In this document: positions 34,311 to 44,725 of the stretch, in pieces
Numbering within the stretch: position 1 is the first letter of the stretch
Layout: the number at the start of each line of letters is the position of its first letter
DNA from: Prolixibacteraceae bacterium
GTDB lineage: Bacteria; Bacteroidota; Bacteroidia; Bacteroidales; Prolixibacteraceae
Reading direction: 5' to 3'
Assembly (NCBI GenBank): GCA_025355875.1
Contig: JANXYV010000182.1
Span: 1-64,000 of the forward strand
Length of the DNA: 64,000 nucleotides
Program-made: the position numbers and the translations under genes
The notes under the pieces: generated by a model
What the model saw: the letters and a program-made list of their open reading frames with translations, nothing else
The model's database searches: none
What the model was told of the DNA's origin: nothing

Positions 34311-35873
34311 TTATACTTCTTCAGCCGCAATCAGCGCCGCTTTGCTTTGTAACCGGTTTCTGCGGGTCAGCAATATCAACGGGAAGGCAAGCAGGATAAA
34401 GAGCGTGGAGTACAGAAAGGCGTCCAGATAACTCAGCAGATAGGTTTGTTTCATCACCGTCAGTTCGATAATCTGGTAGGTTTGCTGCTGGATATGTGCC
34501 GTAATCGGAAGTTTTGACTGCAACCCCTGGTAAATCTGGTTATAGCGTTCCGCAAACACGGCGCTTCCGTTATATATATTGCTGATCAGGTCGGTACGGT
34601 GAACCGCCACCCGATGTCCCAGATAATTGTTAATAATGGCAATGCCGAATGATCCGCCTAATTGCCGCATCATGTTATTCAGGGCAACTCCCTGGGGAAT
34701 GTCTCTGGGCTTCAATCCTGCAACTGCCATGGCATTTAGCGGAACAAACAGCAGGGCGAGACCCGCGCCCCGGATCATTAATGGAAGTGCAAAAAAACCG
34801 GAAGTCACATTCTGATCGGCCCTTGACATGAGTATCCCAAAACCCATCAGGGTTATGAATCCAAGTATGACAAACACCTGTGGCCGGGTGCCAGCTTGTA
34901 ACATTCGGCCTATAAAAGGCATGAAGATCAGGGACAAGAAGGTGGCAGGCAAAAGCGTGATGCCGGTTTCATAGGCCGTATAGCCCAGGACCCGTTGCAG
35001 CATGAGGGGAAATATGAATACCGAAGTAAACAAGATGAACCCGACTATAAAGGTGAGCATAGTCGTAATGGCCAGGTTCCGGTCCTTTAAAATTCGGAGG
35101 TTTACCACAGGGTCTTTTTGCTGGAGTTCCCACCAAATAAAGCTGATCAGCCCGACAGCCGCGATAATGGTCAGGCCGATGATCAATCTCGAATCATACC
35201 AGTCTTCCATTTCGCCCCGCTCCAGGACATATTGAAGCGAACCTATTCCAATGGTGAGCAGGAATATTCCGGACCAGTCTATCCGGGGTTTGAAACGGAC
35301 GTCAAATCCCGTCGGAATGAACCGATATGCAAAAATACTGGCCAAAATCCCAAACGGAACATTGATGAAGAAAATCAGGGGCCAGGAATAGTTGTCGATG
35401 ATAATACCGCCCACGGTAGGTCCGATGGTAGGTCCAAGAACTACGCCCATTCCGAACAGAGCTGCCGCCATTCCGCGCTGTTTCCCGGTGAAGGTTTCAA
35501 AAAGGATGGCTTGTGAAGTGGAGAGAAGGGCGCCACCTCCCAAACCCTGCACAAACCTCCACAAAACAATTTCCCATAAAGTGGTTGAGGTTCCGCAAAG
35601 GACGGAAGCCACGGTAAAAATCGCGATGGACGCCATGTAATACCGACGTCGCCCAAAATAGGCAGCCAGAAAACCGGTCATGGGGATGATGATCACATTG
35701 GCAATGGCATAGGAAGTGATTACCCAGGCAATGTCTTCGATCGAAGCGCCAAGGTTTCCGGCCATCTGATTCAACGCCACATTCACAATCGAAGTATCGA
35801 TCAGTTCCATGATGGCCGCTGAGATCGTAGTGATCGCAATGAAAATCTTCGCCGTTTTACTTAGAAATTCCAT
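34311..35873 (-). CDS. DHA2 family (EmrB/QacA-type) MFS drug transporter
   Basis: The 520-residue protein has about 14 transmembrane segments. It carries the motif A-like AYFGRRRYYM, motif C-like LGPTIGPTVGGII near residue 150 and the DTSIVNVALN first-helix signature. DHA2 transporters export drugs, bile salts or dyes with protons. It lies between the TolC and HlyD genes, which complete an EmrAB-TolC-like pump. Gaps to both neighbours are 38 bp or less, so one operon is likely. No regulator gene is adjacent. Confidence 0.92.
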   Translation of the reverse strand: MEFLSKTAKIFIAITTISAAIMELIDTSIVNVALNQMAGNLGASIEDIAWVITSYAIANVIIIPMTGFLAAYFGRRRYYMASIAIFTVASVLCGTSTTLWEIVLWRFVQGLGGGALLSTSQAILFETFTGKQRGMAAALFGMGVVLGPTIGPTVGGIIIDNYSWPLIFFINVPFGILASIFAYRFIPTGFDVRFKPRIDWSGIFLLTIGIGSLQYVLERGEMEDWYDSRLIIGLTIIAAVGLISFIWWELQQKDPVVNLRILKDRNLAITTMLTFIVGFILFTSVFIFPLMLQRVLGYTAYETGITLLPATFLSLIFMPFIGRMLQAGTRPQVFVILGFITLMGFGILMSRADQNVTSGFFALPLMIRGAGLALLFVPLNAMAVAGLKPRDIPQGVALNNMMRQLGGSFGIAIINNYLGHRVAVHRTDLISNIYNGSAVFAERYNQIYQGLQSKLPITAHIQQQTYQIIELTVMKQTYLLSYLDAFLYSTLFILLAFPLILLTRRNRLQSKAALIAAEEV

Positions 35874-35881
35874 GTTTCAGC

Positions 35882-36931
35882 TTAAAGTGGAACAGAAACA
35901 ACTACGCTCATTCCGGCGCGCAGAACATCCTTGTATTTTGCCTCCTCCAGAATTTCAATCCTGACCGGAACCCGCTGGGTTACCTTAACAAAGTTCCCGG
36001 TAGCATTGTCAGGAGGAAGAAGTGAGAATTTGGCCCCGGTGGCATCCGAAATGGAAACAATTTTACCCTGAATTACCAGCTTTGGATAACCATCAATTTT
36101 TAGATGCACGATTCCTCCCAACTGAATGTTTTTCAGCTGGTTTTCCTTGAAATTGGCAACTACCCACTGGCTATTGGTATTCACGATCGTAAAAAGCGGC
36201 GCTCCGGCCTGGATGAATTGTCCCTCATCGATATTTCGCTTTCCCAGCTTTCCGTCGGCAATAGCATAAATACGGCAGTAAGAGAGTTTCAGCTTTTGCT
36301 GATCAATCCGCACTTTCTTGATCTCAGCCTGTGCCTCAGCTTTTTTTATCAGCGAATTCAGCACTGCAAGCCGGGTTTCGGCCACATATACATCCAGCTG
36401 GCTTGTTTCCAGTTGCTTGGAACTTATTTCGAAGGACGACTGACTTTCATCCAGTTGTTTCTGAGTAATGGCATTTCCTTCCGAAAGGTTTTTATCGCGC
36501 TTCAGATCGCTTGAAGATTTGGACTGGCGCAGCTTGCTTACCTCCAGGTTCCCTTTCGAAGCGGCCAACGAAGCTTCTGCATTGATAACCGCTGCCCTGG
36601 CATTTTCGATATCTGACAGCGACTGGATGTAATCGGCCTGCATTTCCTGAAGCTGCAAAACAAGTTCAGCAGAATCGACTACCATCAGCAACTGGCCTTT
36701 GGTGACTGTGGTATAGTCATCGGCATAAATCTTATCAACATATCCCGAAACCCGCGACAGGATTGGCACCAGCCTCATCTCAATCTGTGCATTGTCGGTT
36801 TCCTCGTGATGAATGGCGAACCAAACTTCCTTTACCAGGAAGATTAATCCAATAATCACCACTGTTCCTATGATGATCCGTGGCAGAATTTTTTTGCCTT
36901 TTTCAGGTTCATTTTTTGTTTCACTTTCCAT
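35882..36931 (-). CDS. HlyD/EmrA-type membrane fusion protein
   Basis: The 349-residue protein has one N-terminal membrane helix (about residues 18-38), the ETDNAQI motif where EmrA has its TDNAYV signature, a periplasmic coiled coil (about 95-205) and beta-barrel/lipoyl parts (GQFIQAGAPLFTIVN). It would bridge the DHA2 transporter and the TolC-like channel encoded downstream. First gene of the efflux operon, and the 396-bp gap before it shows no clear promoter box. Confidence 0.9.
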   Translation of the reverse strand: MESETKNEPEKGKKILPRIIIGTVVIIGLIFLVKEVWFAIHHEETDNAQIEMRLVPILSRVSGYVDKIYADDYTTVTKGQLLMVVDSAELVLQLQEMQADYIQSLSDIENARAAVINAEASLAASKGNLEVSKLRQSKSSSDLKRDKNLSEGNAITQKQLDESQSSFEISSKQLETSQLDVYVAETRLAVLNSLIKKAEAQAEIKKVRIDQQKLKLSYCRIYAIADGKLGKRNIDEGQFIQAGAPLFTIVNTNSQWVVANFKENQLKNIQLGGIVHLKIDGYPKLVIQGKIVSISDATGAKFSLLPPDNATGNFVKVTQRVPVRIEILEEAKYKDVLRAGMSVVVSVPL

Positions 36932-37327
36932 ATCTCAAATTCTCGTTTAACATGTGTAACCCATTGTTTATGATTTTATTCGGTCAGCCTTTTCTTATTG
37001 ATCCGAAAAAGCATCCTTGTTTCTTTATCCTGAAAGCATAACACAAATAACCATTCATTGGCCGAAAAGTTTTTTGAGGCTGAAAATTGCCATCCGGGAA
37101 TGAAGTTCTTTTTTCAGGATTAGAAATCACTTTCAGGACCTGATACTTCAGGCTAATATCAGTGGAATGCCCGGACAACAGGTGAAATTGCTGGATTTAT
37201 ATGAGTCAGGGACTTGTTTATCTCATTTGCCTGAATTTTAGACCAACCTGTACTTCATAAAAAAAAGCCCTGGATTTCAATCCAAAGCTTTTTGCCAACT
37301 ATTCAGGAGAAATTGGCAGGCAAATTC
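36932..37327. other. 396-bp gap between the efflux operon and the GH2 gene
   Basis: It contains the terminator of the GH2 gene at its right end (37259-37293). A 64-codon frame (36984-37178, minus) has no recognisable features. No TAnnTTTG box was found in the efflux operon's promoter region. Confidence 0.5.
37259..37293 (-). terminator. Terminator downstream of the GH2 glycosidase
   Basis: AAAAGC (37263-37268) pairs with GCTTTT (37287-37292), with an inner TGGAT/ATCCA stem. A T-run follows on the minus strand (37259-37266). The stem also has Ts on the plus side. Confidence 0.75.
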
Positions 37328-39835
37328 TTATTCGGTCATGATTTCCACCGAGCTTTCACGAAGTCCCTGAGCGGTTGCTTTCAGAATGATTTTTCCTGCG
37401 CTGCCTTTCGGTCGCACAATGGCCAGGCACCTTCCCTGGTAGCTTGTTTTCCGCGGTTGCTGAAAGCTTCCCAAATCAATCGGGTTTCCATTTCCGACAC
37501 CGGCAACTTCTCCGTTGCCGCTGATTTCGTAGCTGACGAGTATCCCGTCGGCATTTGGAACCACATTCCCGTCAGCATCAGTTATTTCAGTGCTGACGAA
37601 CGACAGGTCATTCGGGCTGGCTTTGATGCGGTTTCGGTCGGCTATCAAGCGGATTGCTGCCGGTTTTCCAACGGTTTTAAGGGTTTGGGAAGCAGTCTCC
37701 TTGCCATTGTCGTAGCACCGGGCAACCAAAGTTCCTGGTTCATAAGGCACTTCAAAAGTCGCGGTAATCGATTTTTCCAGGTTGATCGTTTGTTCTCCGA
37801 TCACTTCCCCGTTCAGTTCAAGTTTTACCAGCGGACTGCGGGAGTAAACATGTACCAGGAATTTTTCACCTTCATGACCAGTCCAGTTCCAGCTTTTCAG
37901 TTCATCAGGGAAGCCCCACAAACTGGCCAATTCCTTTTTTCCTGAAGGAACAGGCTGGTGAACAAGCAATTCAATCTTGCTTTCTCTCCAGACCACATGT
38001 TGATAGTAGTAGGGCGTTTTCGGGTTGCCAATCAGGTCGATATCACCCTGAAAATCGTTGAACATAGGCCACGAATCAGGACTAAAGAATTGCATTATGG
38101 CCATGAAATCAGGTCCTGCTTTTGAATCCTTCTTTACATCAGGAATCAGGCGGGGAATCCCAACGCCGGCTTCACCCAGGTAATCCATGGCAGTCCAGCT
38201 GAAATTACCAATCACATAAGGAAGTTTCTCTACCATATTCCAGTTCTCGAGCGAAAGCGGGGGCATGAACTCAGAGGCAAACATAATCCGGTCAGGAAAT
38301 TTCTGGTGATGTTCTTCGTATTTGTCGAAAGCATAGTTGTACCCGGAAACATCAAGTTGGCTCATCAGCGGCGCCATCTTGTCCCAGTCGCTAACGCCGG
38401 TTGTATACGAGCCTACGTCAACAATAGCCTGCGTTACCGGACGCGTTGAATCGAGCTTTCGTACTTCGGCGGCGAGTTTTTTTGCAATTCTCAGGCCCGA
38501 AGTGTCGGCGGCTTCCGGAATTTCATTCCCGATGCTCCACATGATAACGGACGGGTGATTGCGGTCGCGAAGTACCATCGAGTGCAAATCTTGCTTCCAA
38601 TTGTCCCTGAAAAAAAGTGAGTAATCCTTCTCATTTTTCGGCTTTTCCCACATATCAAAAGCCTCATCAATGACAAGCATTCCCAATCGGTCGCAAACAT
38701 CAAGCAAAACTGGCGAAGGCGGATTGTGGCTGCAACGGATGGCATTGAATCCAGACTTTTTCAGCAATTCAATTTTTCGTTCTTCAGCGCGGTCGATGGC
38801 TGCCGATCCCAACGGTCCGTTATCATGATGGAAACAGCCACCTTTCATTTTCACGGTTTTGCCATTCAGGGTAAATCCTGTTTGTGCATCAAAATGAATG
38901 TTGCGGACACCAAATTGAGTGGTGAACTGATCGACCATTTTGTTATCGATCAGAACCGACACTTTTGCCTGATAGAGTGCTGGCTTTTCAAGCGACCAGA
39001 GGGCAGGGTTTTTAAGTTCTATCTTCTGCACCACATCAGTGGTTTGGTCCGGTTTCAGCGTTGAATTACTTTTGGATTCTCCCATTATTTTTCCTGCCTG
39101 ATTAAATACTTGTGACAGAACGACAACCGATGTATTTTTCTTGTTCCCATTGATCAGGGTAGTTGCTATATTCACCTCTGCCAAATTTTCAGAAACCACG
39201 GGGGTTTTTATATTCACACCCCAGGGAACAATGTGGGCAGGATTCACCAAGGTTAGCCATACATGGCGATAAATACCCGATCCGGAATACCAGCGGGTGT
39301 TCTTTCCTTCGTTTCTGACGCGGACTGCAACTGTATTTGGTTGACCGGACGGATTCAGAAAGGAGCTAATGTCGTAAAAGAATGAGGTGTATCCATAAGG
39401 ATGGTTTCCGGCATGTTTGCCGTTGATCCAGACATCAGAGTTCATATAGACGCCATCGAATTGGAGATACACAATCTTGTCCTGATCTGCTTTTGTCAGG
39501 ACAAAGTTTTTCCTGTACCATGCTGTTCCTCCAACGGTGTAGCCTGTGCTCATCTTTCCAACGGAAGATTTTGAGAATGGCCCGATAATGCTGTCCTTAT
39601 TCTGGCCGGGAAGGTCTTCGATGCTCCAGTCATGCGGAACCTGAACCGTTCGCCATTTTGAATCATCAAAATTAGGATTTTGTGCCTCCGCAGGGTTTCC
39701 TTTCAGGAAGCGCCAACCAAAGTCGAATGACTGGGTACGCGAATCATTGGCAGCCTTTGTACTTGTGCCGCATACAAAGAAGAGCATCAGAAATAAAGGA
39801 ACAGAGCTGAATAAAAAACGAGTCATTTTTTTCAT
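37328..39835 (-). CDS. Secreted GH2 beta-galactosidase-like glycosidase
   Basis: The 835-residue protein has a signal peptide (to about residue 28). GH2 domains follow in order: sugar-binding jelly roll (about 35-205, with VPHDWSIEDLP), immunoglobulin-like (about 215-330) and the TIM-barrel catalytic domain (about 335-600). It has the acid/base Glu in WSIGNEIPE near residue 436 and the nucleophile in MFASEFM near 522. C-terminal beta domains and a DUF4982-type segment complete it. It would hydrolyse beta-linked galactosides or related plant or algal sugars in the periplasm. Stand-alone, with a terminator on its 3' side. No SusC/D pair is nearby. Confidence 0.9.
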   Translation of the reverse strand: MKKMTRFLFSSVPLFLMLFFVCGTSTKAANDSRTQSFDFGWRFLKGNPAEAQNPNFDDSKWRTVQVPHDWSIEDLPGQNKDSIIGPFSKSSVGKMSTGYTVGGTAWYRKNFVLTKADQDKIVYLQFDGVYMNSDVWINGKHAGNHPYGYTSFFYDISSFLNPSGQPNTVAVRVRNEGKNTRWYSGSGIYRHVWLTLVNPAHIVPWGVNIKTPVVSENLAEVNIATTLINGNKKNTSVVVLSQVFNQAGKIMGESKSNSTLKPDQTTDVVQKIELKNPALWSLEKPALYQAKVSVLIDNKMVDQFTTQFGVRNIHFDAQTGFTLNGKTVKMKGGCFHHDNGPLGSAAIDRAEERKIELLKKSGFNAIRCSHNPPSPVLLDVCDRLGMLVIDEAFDMWEKPKNEKDYSLFFRDNWKQDLHSMVLRDRNHPSVIMWSIGNEIPEAADTSGLRIAKKLAAEVRKLDSTRPVTQAIVDVGSYTTGVSDWDKMAPLMSQLDVSGYNYAFDKYEEHHQKFPDRIMFASEFMPPLSLENWNMVEKLPYVIGNFSWTAMDYLGEAGVGIPRLIPDVKKDSKAGPDFMAIMQFFSPDSWPMFNDFQGDIDLIGNPKTPYYYQHVVWRESKIELLVHQPVPSGKKELASLWGFPDELKSWNWTGHEGEKFLVHVYSRSPLVKLELNGEVIGEQTINLEKSITATFEVPYEPGTLVARCYDNGKETASQTLKTVGKPAAIRLIADRNRIKASPNDLSFVSTEITDADGNVVPNADGILVSYEISGNGEVAGVGNGNPIDLGSFQQPRKTSYQGRCLAIVRPKGSAGKIILKATAQGLRESSVEIMTE

Positions 39836-39947
39836 AATCCAATCGGTTTTAAGATGGGTAATTAATGTGTTATCCGGAAAAGCGATGTTAAAGTTAGTTT
39901 AATTTTCTCATTACTAAAAGCTCTTGCTGAATCATGGGTCATGGCCT

Positions 39948-39983
39948 AAAAAAAGCCCTGAATTTCTGATTCAGGGCTTTTTT
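39948..39983 (-). terminator. Rho-independent terminator of the lpx operon
   Basis: A 14-bp stem AAAAAGCCCTGAA/TTCAGGGCTTTTT with a short loop, 22 bp after the lpxA stop. The stem ends in a T-run on the minus strand. Confidence 0.85.
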
Positions 39984-40004
39984 GAGCGATATTTTCAGGA
40001 GAAA

Positions 40005-40787
40005 TTAATCGGGCAGATAACCACGGATAATTCCACGTTTCGAGTCTTTGATGAACAAAAGGATTTCGTCGCGCTCTGTCGAAGCAGGCATTTCGGCTTC
40101 AATCACCTCAACAGCCTGCGAAATGTTCAATCCTTTTTGATATATGTACCGGTAAATTTCCTGGATCTCGCGAATTTTCTCGTTGTTGAAATTGCGGCGG
40201 CGTAACCCGATTGAATTGATCCCGACATATGAAAGCGGTTCGCGACCGGCTTTGATGAACGGAGGAACGTCTTTGCGAACCAGTGAACCACCTGAAATCA
40301 TCACATGTGATCCGATGTGAACGAACTGATGTACAGCCGACATTCCACCTAAAATAACAAAATCGTCAATAATTACTTCACCAGCTAGCTGTGTGCTGTT
40401 TACCAGAATGCAATTGTTTCCGACAATGCAATCGTGGGCAACATGAACATAAGCCATCAGCAGGCAGTTACTGCCAATTACAGTTTTGCCTTTTGCCACG
40501 GTACCGCGGTTAACGGTTACAAATTCACGAATAGTTGTATTGTCGCCAATTTCGACGGTTGAATATTCTCCTTTGAATTTTAAATCCTGAGGTTCGGCAC
40601 CAATGACGGCGCCCGGAAAAATCCGGCAATTCTTGCCAATCCGTACTCCAGGCAAAATCGTTGCACTTGAACCAATTCGTGTTCCTTCACCAATAATCAC
40701 ATCATGATTAATGGTCACAAAAGGTTCAATTACCACGTTGTCGGCGATTTTTGCTTCCGGATGTACGTAAGCTAATGGTTGTTTCAT
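40005..40787 (-). CDS. lpxA: UDP-GlcNAc acyltransferase LpxA
   Basis: The 260-residue protein is built of left-handed beta-helix hexapeptide repeats (IGEGTRIGSS, VRIGKNCRIFPG, IVGNNCILVNS) with the conserved catalytic His in AHDCIVGNN and a helical C-terminus. LpxA transfers a 3-hydroxyacyl chain from ACP to UDP-GlcNAc in the cytoplasm as the first step of lipid A synthesis. It follows lpxC-fabZ by 18 bp, and a strong terminator lies downstream. The usual length is about 260. Confidence 0.95.
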   Translation of the reverse strand: MKQPLAYVHPEAKIADNVVIEPFVTINHDVIIGEGTRIGSSATILPGVRIGKNCRIFPGAVIGAEPQDLKFKGEYSTVEIGDNTTIREFVTVNRGTVAKGKTVIGSNCLLMAYVHVAHDCIVGNNCILVNSTQLAGEVIIDDFVILGGMSAVHQFVHIGSHVMISGGSLVRKDVPPFIKAGREPLSYVGINSIGLRRRNFNNEKIREIQEIYRYIYQKGLNISQAVEVIEAEMPASTERDEILLFIKDSKRGIIRGYLPD

Positions 40788-40805
40788 CTCTATACTGTTT
40801 TCTGT

Positions 40806-42194
40806 TTAATTTATTTTCACGATTTGGGCCATGTAGTCGCCCTCAGCAACAATCGAATCGCCTACGTAACACAGACCCCGCATTTCGGCAATACCCCGGC
40901 GGATAGGAGAAGTAAGCACTACTTTAAGTATAATTGTATCACCCGGAACTACTTTTTTCCTGAACTTCACATTGTCAATTTTCATAAAGTAGGTCGAGAA
41001 TTTTCCTTCGAGGTTTCGGAGTACAAAAATCCCGCCAGCCTGAGCCATGGCTTCAACGAGCAAAACACCCGGCATAACCGGTTCTTCAGGAAAATGTCCC
41101 TGAAAAAATGGTTCGTTGGCCGTTACATTCTTTACTCCGACGATAAAATCTTTCTGAACATCAATAATTTTATCGACCAAAAGGAAAGGGAAACGATGCG
41201 GAAGTAATTCCTTGATCTTGTTAACATCCATCAAAACCGGAGAATTTGCATTATAAACCGGAGCTTTCTCGCGTGACTCTTCCTTAAGGATGGCCTTTTT
41301 GATCAGTTTGGCAAATTCGGTATTGGCACTGTGTCCGGGTTTGGTTGCAATGATCCGGCCTTTGATGCGTTTTCCGGCCAGTGCCAGATCGCCGATGACA
41401 TCAAGCAGTTTGTGTCTGGCACATTCGTTATCGTACTGAAGGTCAATGTTGTTAAGTATTCCCTGCGCTTTAACTTCCACCCTTTTATGATTGAACAAAT
41501 CGGCTATGCGATCAAGTTCATCCTGCGATACAGGCCGATCAATAATCACGATGGCGCTGTCCATATCACCACCTTTTACCAGGTTATTTTTCAGGAGATA
41601 ATCCAGCTCGTGCAAAAAGACAAAGGTCCGGCTGTTGGCAATTTCCTCTTTGAAATCGGCAAGTGAGTTTAAGGTAGCGAACTGGTTGTTTAGAACCGAT
41701 GACTTAAAGGCAATCAATACGTTTAAGTTAAAATCATTATCGGGCAAAGCCACAATTTCGGAACCTGTCTTCGAATTCTTGTAAATAATTGGTTCTGTAA
41801 TTACAAAATATTCACGTTCAGCATCCTGTTCCACAATTCCGGCTTCTTCAATGGCCTGAACAAAAAAACGGGAGCTGCCATCCAGAATCGGAACTTCTTC
41901 ATTGTCAATCTCGATCAGTACATTGTCAAGATCCATCCCGGTCAGAGCAGCCAGGCTATGTTCGATCGTGCTGATCCGGGCACCGTGGTTTTCAATGACC
42001 GTTCCACGTGAAGTATCTACCACCAAATCTACATTCGCGTTTAGGATAGGTTGGTGTTCCAGATCGATGCGCTGAAATTTGAAACCGAAGTTTATGGGAG
42101 CAGGTTTAAAGGTCATATTTACCAAACAATTGGTGTGTAGTCCTTTACCGCTGATTGAAAATTCTTTTGCTAGTGTTTTTTGTTTTACAGCCAT
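40806..42194 (-). CDS. lpxC: Bifunctional LpxC deacetylase / FabZ dehydratase
   Basis: The 462-residue protein fuses LpxC (residues about 1-310, with HSLAALTGMDLDN and HKLLDVIGDLALAG metal motifs) to FabZ (about 325-462, with LLPHRFPFLLVD and GHFPEEPVMPGVLLVEAMAQ). LpxC removes acetate from UDP-3-O-acyl-GlcNAc in the committed lipid A step, and FabZ dehydrates 3-hydroxyacyl-ACP in fatty acid synthesis. This natural fusion is standard in Bacteroidota and not a frameshift. It lies between lpxD and lpxA, each within 20 bp. Confidence 0.95.
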   Translation of the reverse strand: MAVKQKTLAKEFSISGKGLHTNCLVNMTFKPAPINFGFKFQRIDLEHQPILNANVDLVVDTSRGTVIENHGARISTIEHSLAALTGMDLDNVLIEIDNEEVPILDGSSRFFVQAIEEAGIVEQDAEREYFVITEPIIYKNSKTGSEIVALPDNDFNLNVLIAFKSSVLNNQFATLNSLADFKEEIANSRTFVFLHELDYLLKNNLVKGGDMDSAIVIIDRPVSQDELDRIADLFNHKRVEVKAQGILNNIDLQYDNECARHKLLDVIGDLALAGKRIKGRIIATKPGHSANTEFAKLIKKAILKEESREKAPVYNANSPVLMDVNKIKELLPHRFPFLLVDKIIDVQKDFIVGVKNVTANEPFFQGHFPEEPVMPGVLLVEAMAQAGGIFVLRNLEGKFSTYFMKIDNVKFRKKVVPGDTIILKVVLTSPIRRGIAEMRGLCYVGDSIVAEGDYMAQIVKIN

Positions 42195-42206
42195 TCCTGG
42201 ATTCTA

Positions 42207-43250
42207 TTATTCTTCAAGCTTTGTTTTAATTTTGGAAATTTGTCTGGACAAATCTATCACTTGTTCCCGAAGTTGAGGAAGGTTGCGGTATATTGCAAAA
42301 ACCTTGGCTGCCTGGACAATATCCATGGAAGGAGCTCCCAAAACAGTTTTATTCGATTTAATACTGTTTGCAACGCCCGAACGAGCTCCTAAATTGACGT
42401 AGTCGCCAATGGTGATGTGACCTGCAACTCCTACCTGACCTCCAAACTGGCAATTTCTTCCAACTTTAGTCGATCCGGATATTCCGGTCTGTGAAGCCAT
42501 AACCGTGTTTTCGCCAACTTCAACATTGTGGGCGATCTGAACCAAATTGTCAATTTTTGTACCTTTGCGGAGGATGGTCGATCCCATGGTTGCACAGTCA
42601 ATCGTCGAGTTGGCGCCAATTTCAACAAAATCTTCCAAAATAACATTTCCAACCTGGGGTACCTTTTTATAGGAGCCATCTTCGGAAGGTGCAAAGCCAA
42701 AACCATCGGCCCCGATCACAGCGCCGGCGTGTAAAATACAAGTCTGACCAATTTTGGTGTCCTCGTATATTTTCACTCCGGAATAAATGATCGTACCATC
42801 GCCTACCGATGAATGATCCCCGATATATGCGTGAGGGTATATTTTAACATGATTTCCTATGTGGGCATATTTGCCGATATAGGCAAAGGCACCAATATAG
42901 ACATCGTTGCCAACTGTTGCAGTTGGGTCGATAAAGCAAGGATTTTCGATTCCGGTTTTGCTCCCTTTTGCCTGCTGAACCAATTCAAGCAGTGAGGCAA
43001 AAGCCTTATAAGCATCCGGAACACGAATTAATGTGGCCTTTACCTTGTCCTCAAGTTCCAGATCCTGATTAACAATTACGATCGAAGCATCAGTTTCGTA
43101 CAGGTATTTGTTGTATTTCGGATTGGCAAGAAAAGCTAATGTTCCGGCTTTGCCTTCTTCTATCTTGGCAACATCTGATACAGTAATACTTGCATCACCT
43201 TCAACTGTACCGCACAGAAAATCAGCTATACTTTGAGCGTTGAATTCCAT
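42207..43250 (-). CDS. lpxD: UDP-3-O-acyl-GlcN N-acyltransferase LpxD
   Basis: The 347-residue protein has an N-terminal LpxD domain ([14 protein letters not shown]) and a long hexapeptide-repeat beta-helix ([14 protein letters not shown], the catalytic His in [14 protein letters not shown]). It adds the second 3-hydroxyacyl chain to make UDP-2,3-diacylglucosamine. The Met at 43250 is used, because upstream codons to 43274 are not conserved-like and a promoter box covers them. Downstream genes are lpxC-fabZ (12-bp gap) and lpxA. Confidence 0.93.
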   Translation of the reverse strand: MEFNAQSIADFLCGTVEGDASITVSDVAKIEEGKAGTLAFLANPKYNKYLYETDASIVIVNQDLELEDKVKATLIRVPDAYKAFASLLELVQQAKGSKTGIENPCFIDPTATVGNDVYIGAFAYIGKYAHIGNHVKIYPHAYIGDHSSVGDGTIIYSGVKIYEDTKIGQTCILHAGAVIGADGFGFAPSEDGSYKKVPQVGNVILEDFVEIGANSTIDCATMGSTILRKGTKIDNLVQIAHNVEVGENTVMASQTGISGSTKVGRNCQFGGQVGVAGHITIGDYVNLGARSGVANSIKSNKTVLGAPSMDIVQAAKVFAIYRNLPQLREQVIDLSRQISKIKTKLEE

Positions 43251-43271
43251 ATTTCTTTTTATAATGCCGTG

Positions 43272-43302
43272 CAAAAATAGATTTAAATTACTTAATGTCC
43301 AA
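43272..43302 (-). promoter_or_regulatory. Promoter of the lpxD-lpxC-lpxA operon
   Basis: On the minus strand TTG (43300-43302), 20 bp and TATTTTTG (43272-43279) match the Bacteroidota promoter. Transcription would start near 43265, 15 bases before the lpxD ATG. It overlaps the end of the HD gene. Confidence 0.5.
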
Positions 43303-44541
43303 TTCTTTCGGATAACAGATGAAATATTTACGTACTGTTTCGGAAAAAACTGAAAGGTTTATATCTGAAGCATCTGCAATATCGCTGATCTTATTATTTT
43401 TAAACAAAACATTAATTTTATTGCTGGAGGCCTTGTTGTACGCGCTGTTGGAAATAGTGTCAGAAATCAGAAAATAGGGAAGTTCCCGATCCGAAACCTC
43501 AAAATGTTTGTAGATTTTTTCTTGCAGAGAAGCGATCTTCTTTTCAGAAATTGGTTTATTGCTGATCTTAATTTTGTAGAGTCGCCGGTTGATCATACAC
43601 TTTGAAAGGTAAGACAAAACCGGATCAGGATGTTCCTGCCATTCTTTGATCGAGGCAAAAATATCGTTATCGTCAAGACCTGCAAAAAGATCAAGGGCCT
43701 TGCGTCCGCAAAGGGTTCGGTTATGAATAAAATCGTCGAGGGTAACCTGTTCTTTCAGAAATACCTTCAGGACCGGTGTCGCAAAAATTTCGGTTCCCTT
43801 CATTGCAATTTCGCGGGCACGGACCAAAACATTAATCAGCAGATATTCGGCAGATAATACCGTTTTGTGCAAGTATACCTGCCAATACATCAGGCGTCGT
43901 GCGATCAGAAAACTCTCAACCGAATAAATGCCTTTGTATTCCACTACCAGTTCATCGTTTTTTACATTTAGCATTTTGATGATCCGCTCGGCGCCGATCA
44001 CTCCTTCCGAAACTCCGGAAAAGAAACTGTCACGGCTCAGGTAGTCTAGTCGGTCCATATCGAGTTGACTGGAAACCAGTTGATGCAAAAATCGTTTTGG
44101 ATACTGATCAGTGAAAATACGAATTGCCAATTCGAGTTTGCCTTCGAATTGACGATTGAGTTCTTCCATCAGCAACAGCGAAATCCGCTCATGAGGAACA
44201 TTCGAAACTAGTGTATTCTCCAGGACATGTGAAAAAGGTCCGTGGCCGATATCATGCAACAAAATTGCTATGGTAACAGCATCTGCCTCTTCATCACTAA
44301 TTTCCTGACCTTTCAGCTTCAGGATTGCGATGGCTGAACGCATCAGATGAACTGCACCCAAAGCATGTTCGAAACGACTGTGATTGGCTCCCGGAAATAC
44401 CAGGCAGGATAATCCTAACTGTTTAATCCTTCGTAAACGCTGAAAATAGGGATGTTCAATCAAATCGAAGACCAATTCGGAACGAATGTTGATGAATCCA
44501 AAAACCGGATCGTTAATTATTTTCTTTTTGTTTGTCTTCAA
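43288..44541 (-). CDS. HD domain dNTP triphosphohydrolase-like protein
   Basis: The 417-residue protein has the SAMHD1/dGTPase-type HD site: [13 protein letters not shown] near residue 54, [15 protein letters not shown] near 93-107, and a distal Asp in [13 protein letters not shown] near 160. Such proteins hydrolyse dNTPs or related nucleotides, though YdhJ-like members are uncharacterised. It sits upstream of lpxD, whose own promoter lies in the 37-bp gap. This neighbour order (HD, lpxD, lpxC-fabZ, lpxA) is common in Bacteroidota. Link to lipid A unproven. Confidence 0.88.
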   Translation of the reverse strand: MKTNKKKIINDPVFGFINIRSELVFDLIEHPYFQRLRRIKQLGLSCLVFPGANHSRFEHALGAVHLMRSAIAILKLKGQEISDEEADAVTIAILLHDIGHGPFSHVLENTLVSNVPHERISLLLMEELNRQFEGKLELAIRIFTDQYPKRFLHQLVSSQLDMDRLDYLSRDSFFSGVSEGVIGAERIIKMLNVKNDELVVEYKGIYSVESFLIARRLMYWQVYLHKTVLSAEYLLINVLVRAREIAMKGTEIFATPVLKVFLKEQVTLDDFIHNRTLCGRKALDLFAGLDDNDIFASIKEWQEHPDPVLSYLSKCMINRRLYKIKISNKPISEKKIASLQEKIYKHFEVSDRELPYFLISDTISNSAYNKASSNKINVLFKNNKISDIADASDINLSVFSETVRKYFICYPKELDIK

Positions 44542-44575
44542 GATTATAAATGTCTGTTTGTTAGCACAAACGCTG

Positions 44576-44610
44576 CAAAAATAGAAAAGTTTTTTAGGTT
44601 TAGCTGCAAA
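44576..44610 (-). promoter_or_regulatory. Promoter of the HD gene
   Basis: On the minus strand TTTG (44607-44610), 23 bp and TATTTTTG (44576-44583). It is 35 bp before the ATG. Confidence 0.45.
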
Positions 44611-44667
44611 ATGATAAGTTCGTCTTACTGAATTTTATACGAATAGTTGAAACCTTAATCAATTGAT

Positions 44668-44698
44668 TTTGACAATTTAATTTAAATTACTATTTTTG
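44668..44698 (+). promoter_or_regulatory. Promoter of the rimP-nusA-infB operon
   Basis: TTTG (44668-44671), a 19-bp spacer and TATTTTTG (44691-44698) match the Bacteroidota promoter very well. Start of transcription near 44705 gives a leader of about 56 bases, including an AGGGGA/TCCCCT hairpin at 44726-44744. Confidence 0.7.
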
Positions 44699-44725
44699 TG
44701 CCGACAATTTGGGAAAACCAGAGGA

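Noticed and set aside
36984-37178. 64-codon frame before the efflux operon
   Set aside because: No domain, membrane segment or ribosome site; treated as intergenic.
40806-42194. LpxC and FabZ reading as a frame fusion artefact
   Set aside because: The fusion is in frame, both active sites are intact, and it is the normal form in Bacteroidota.
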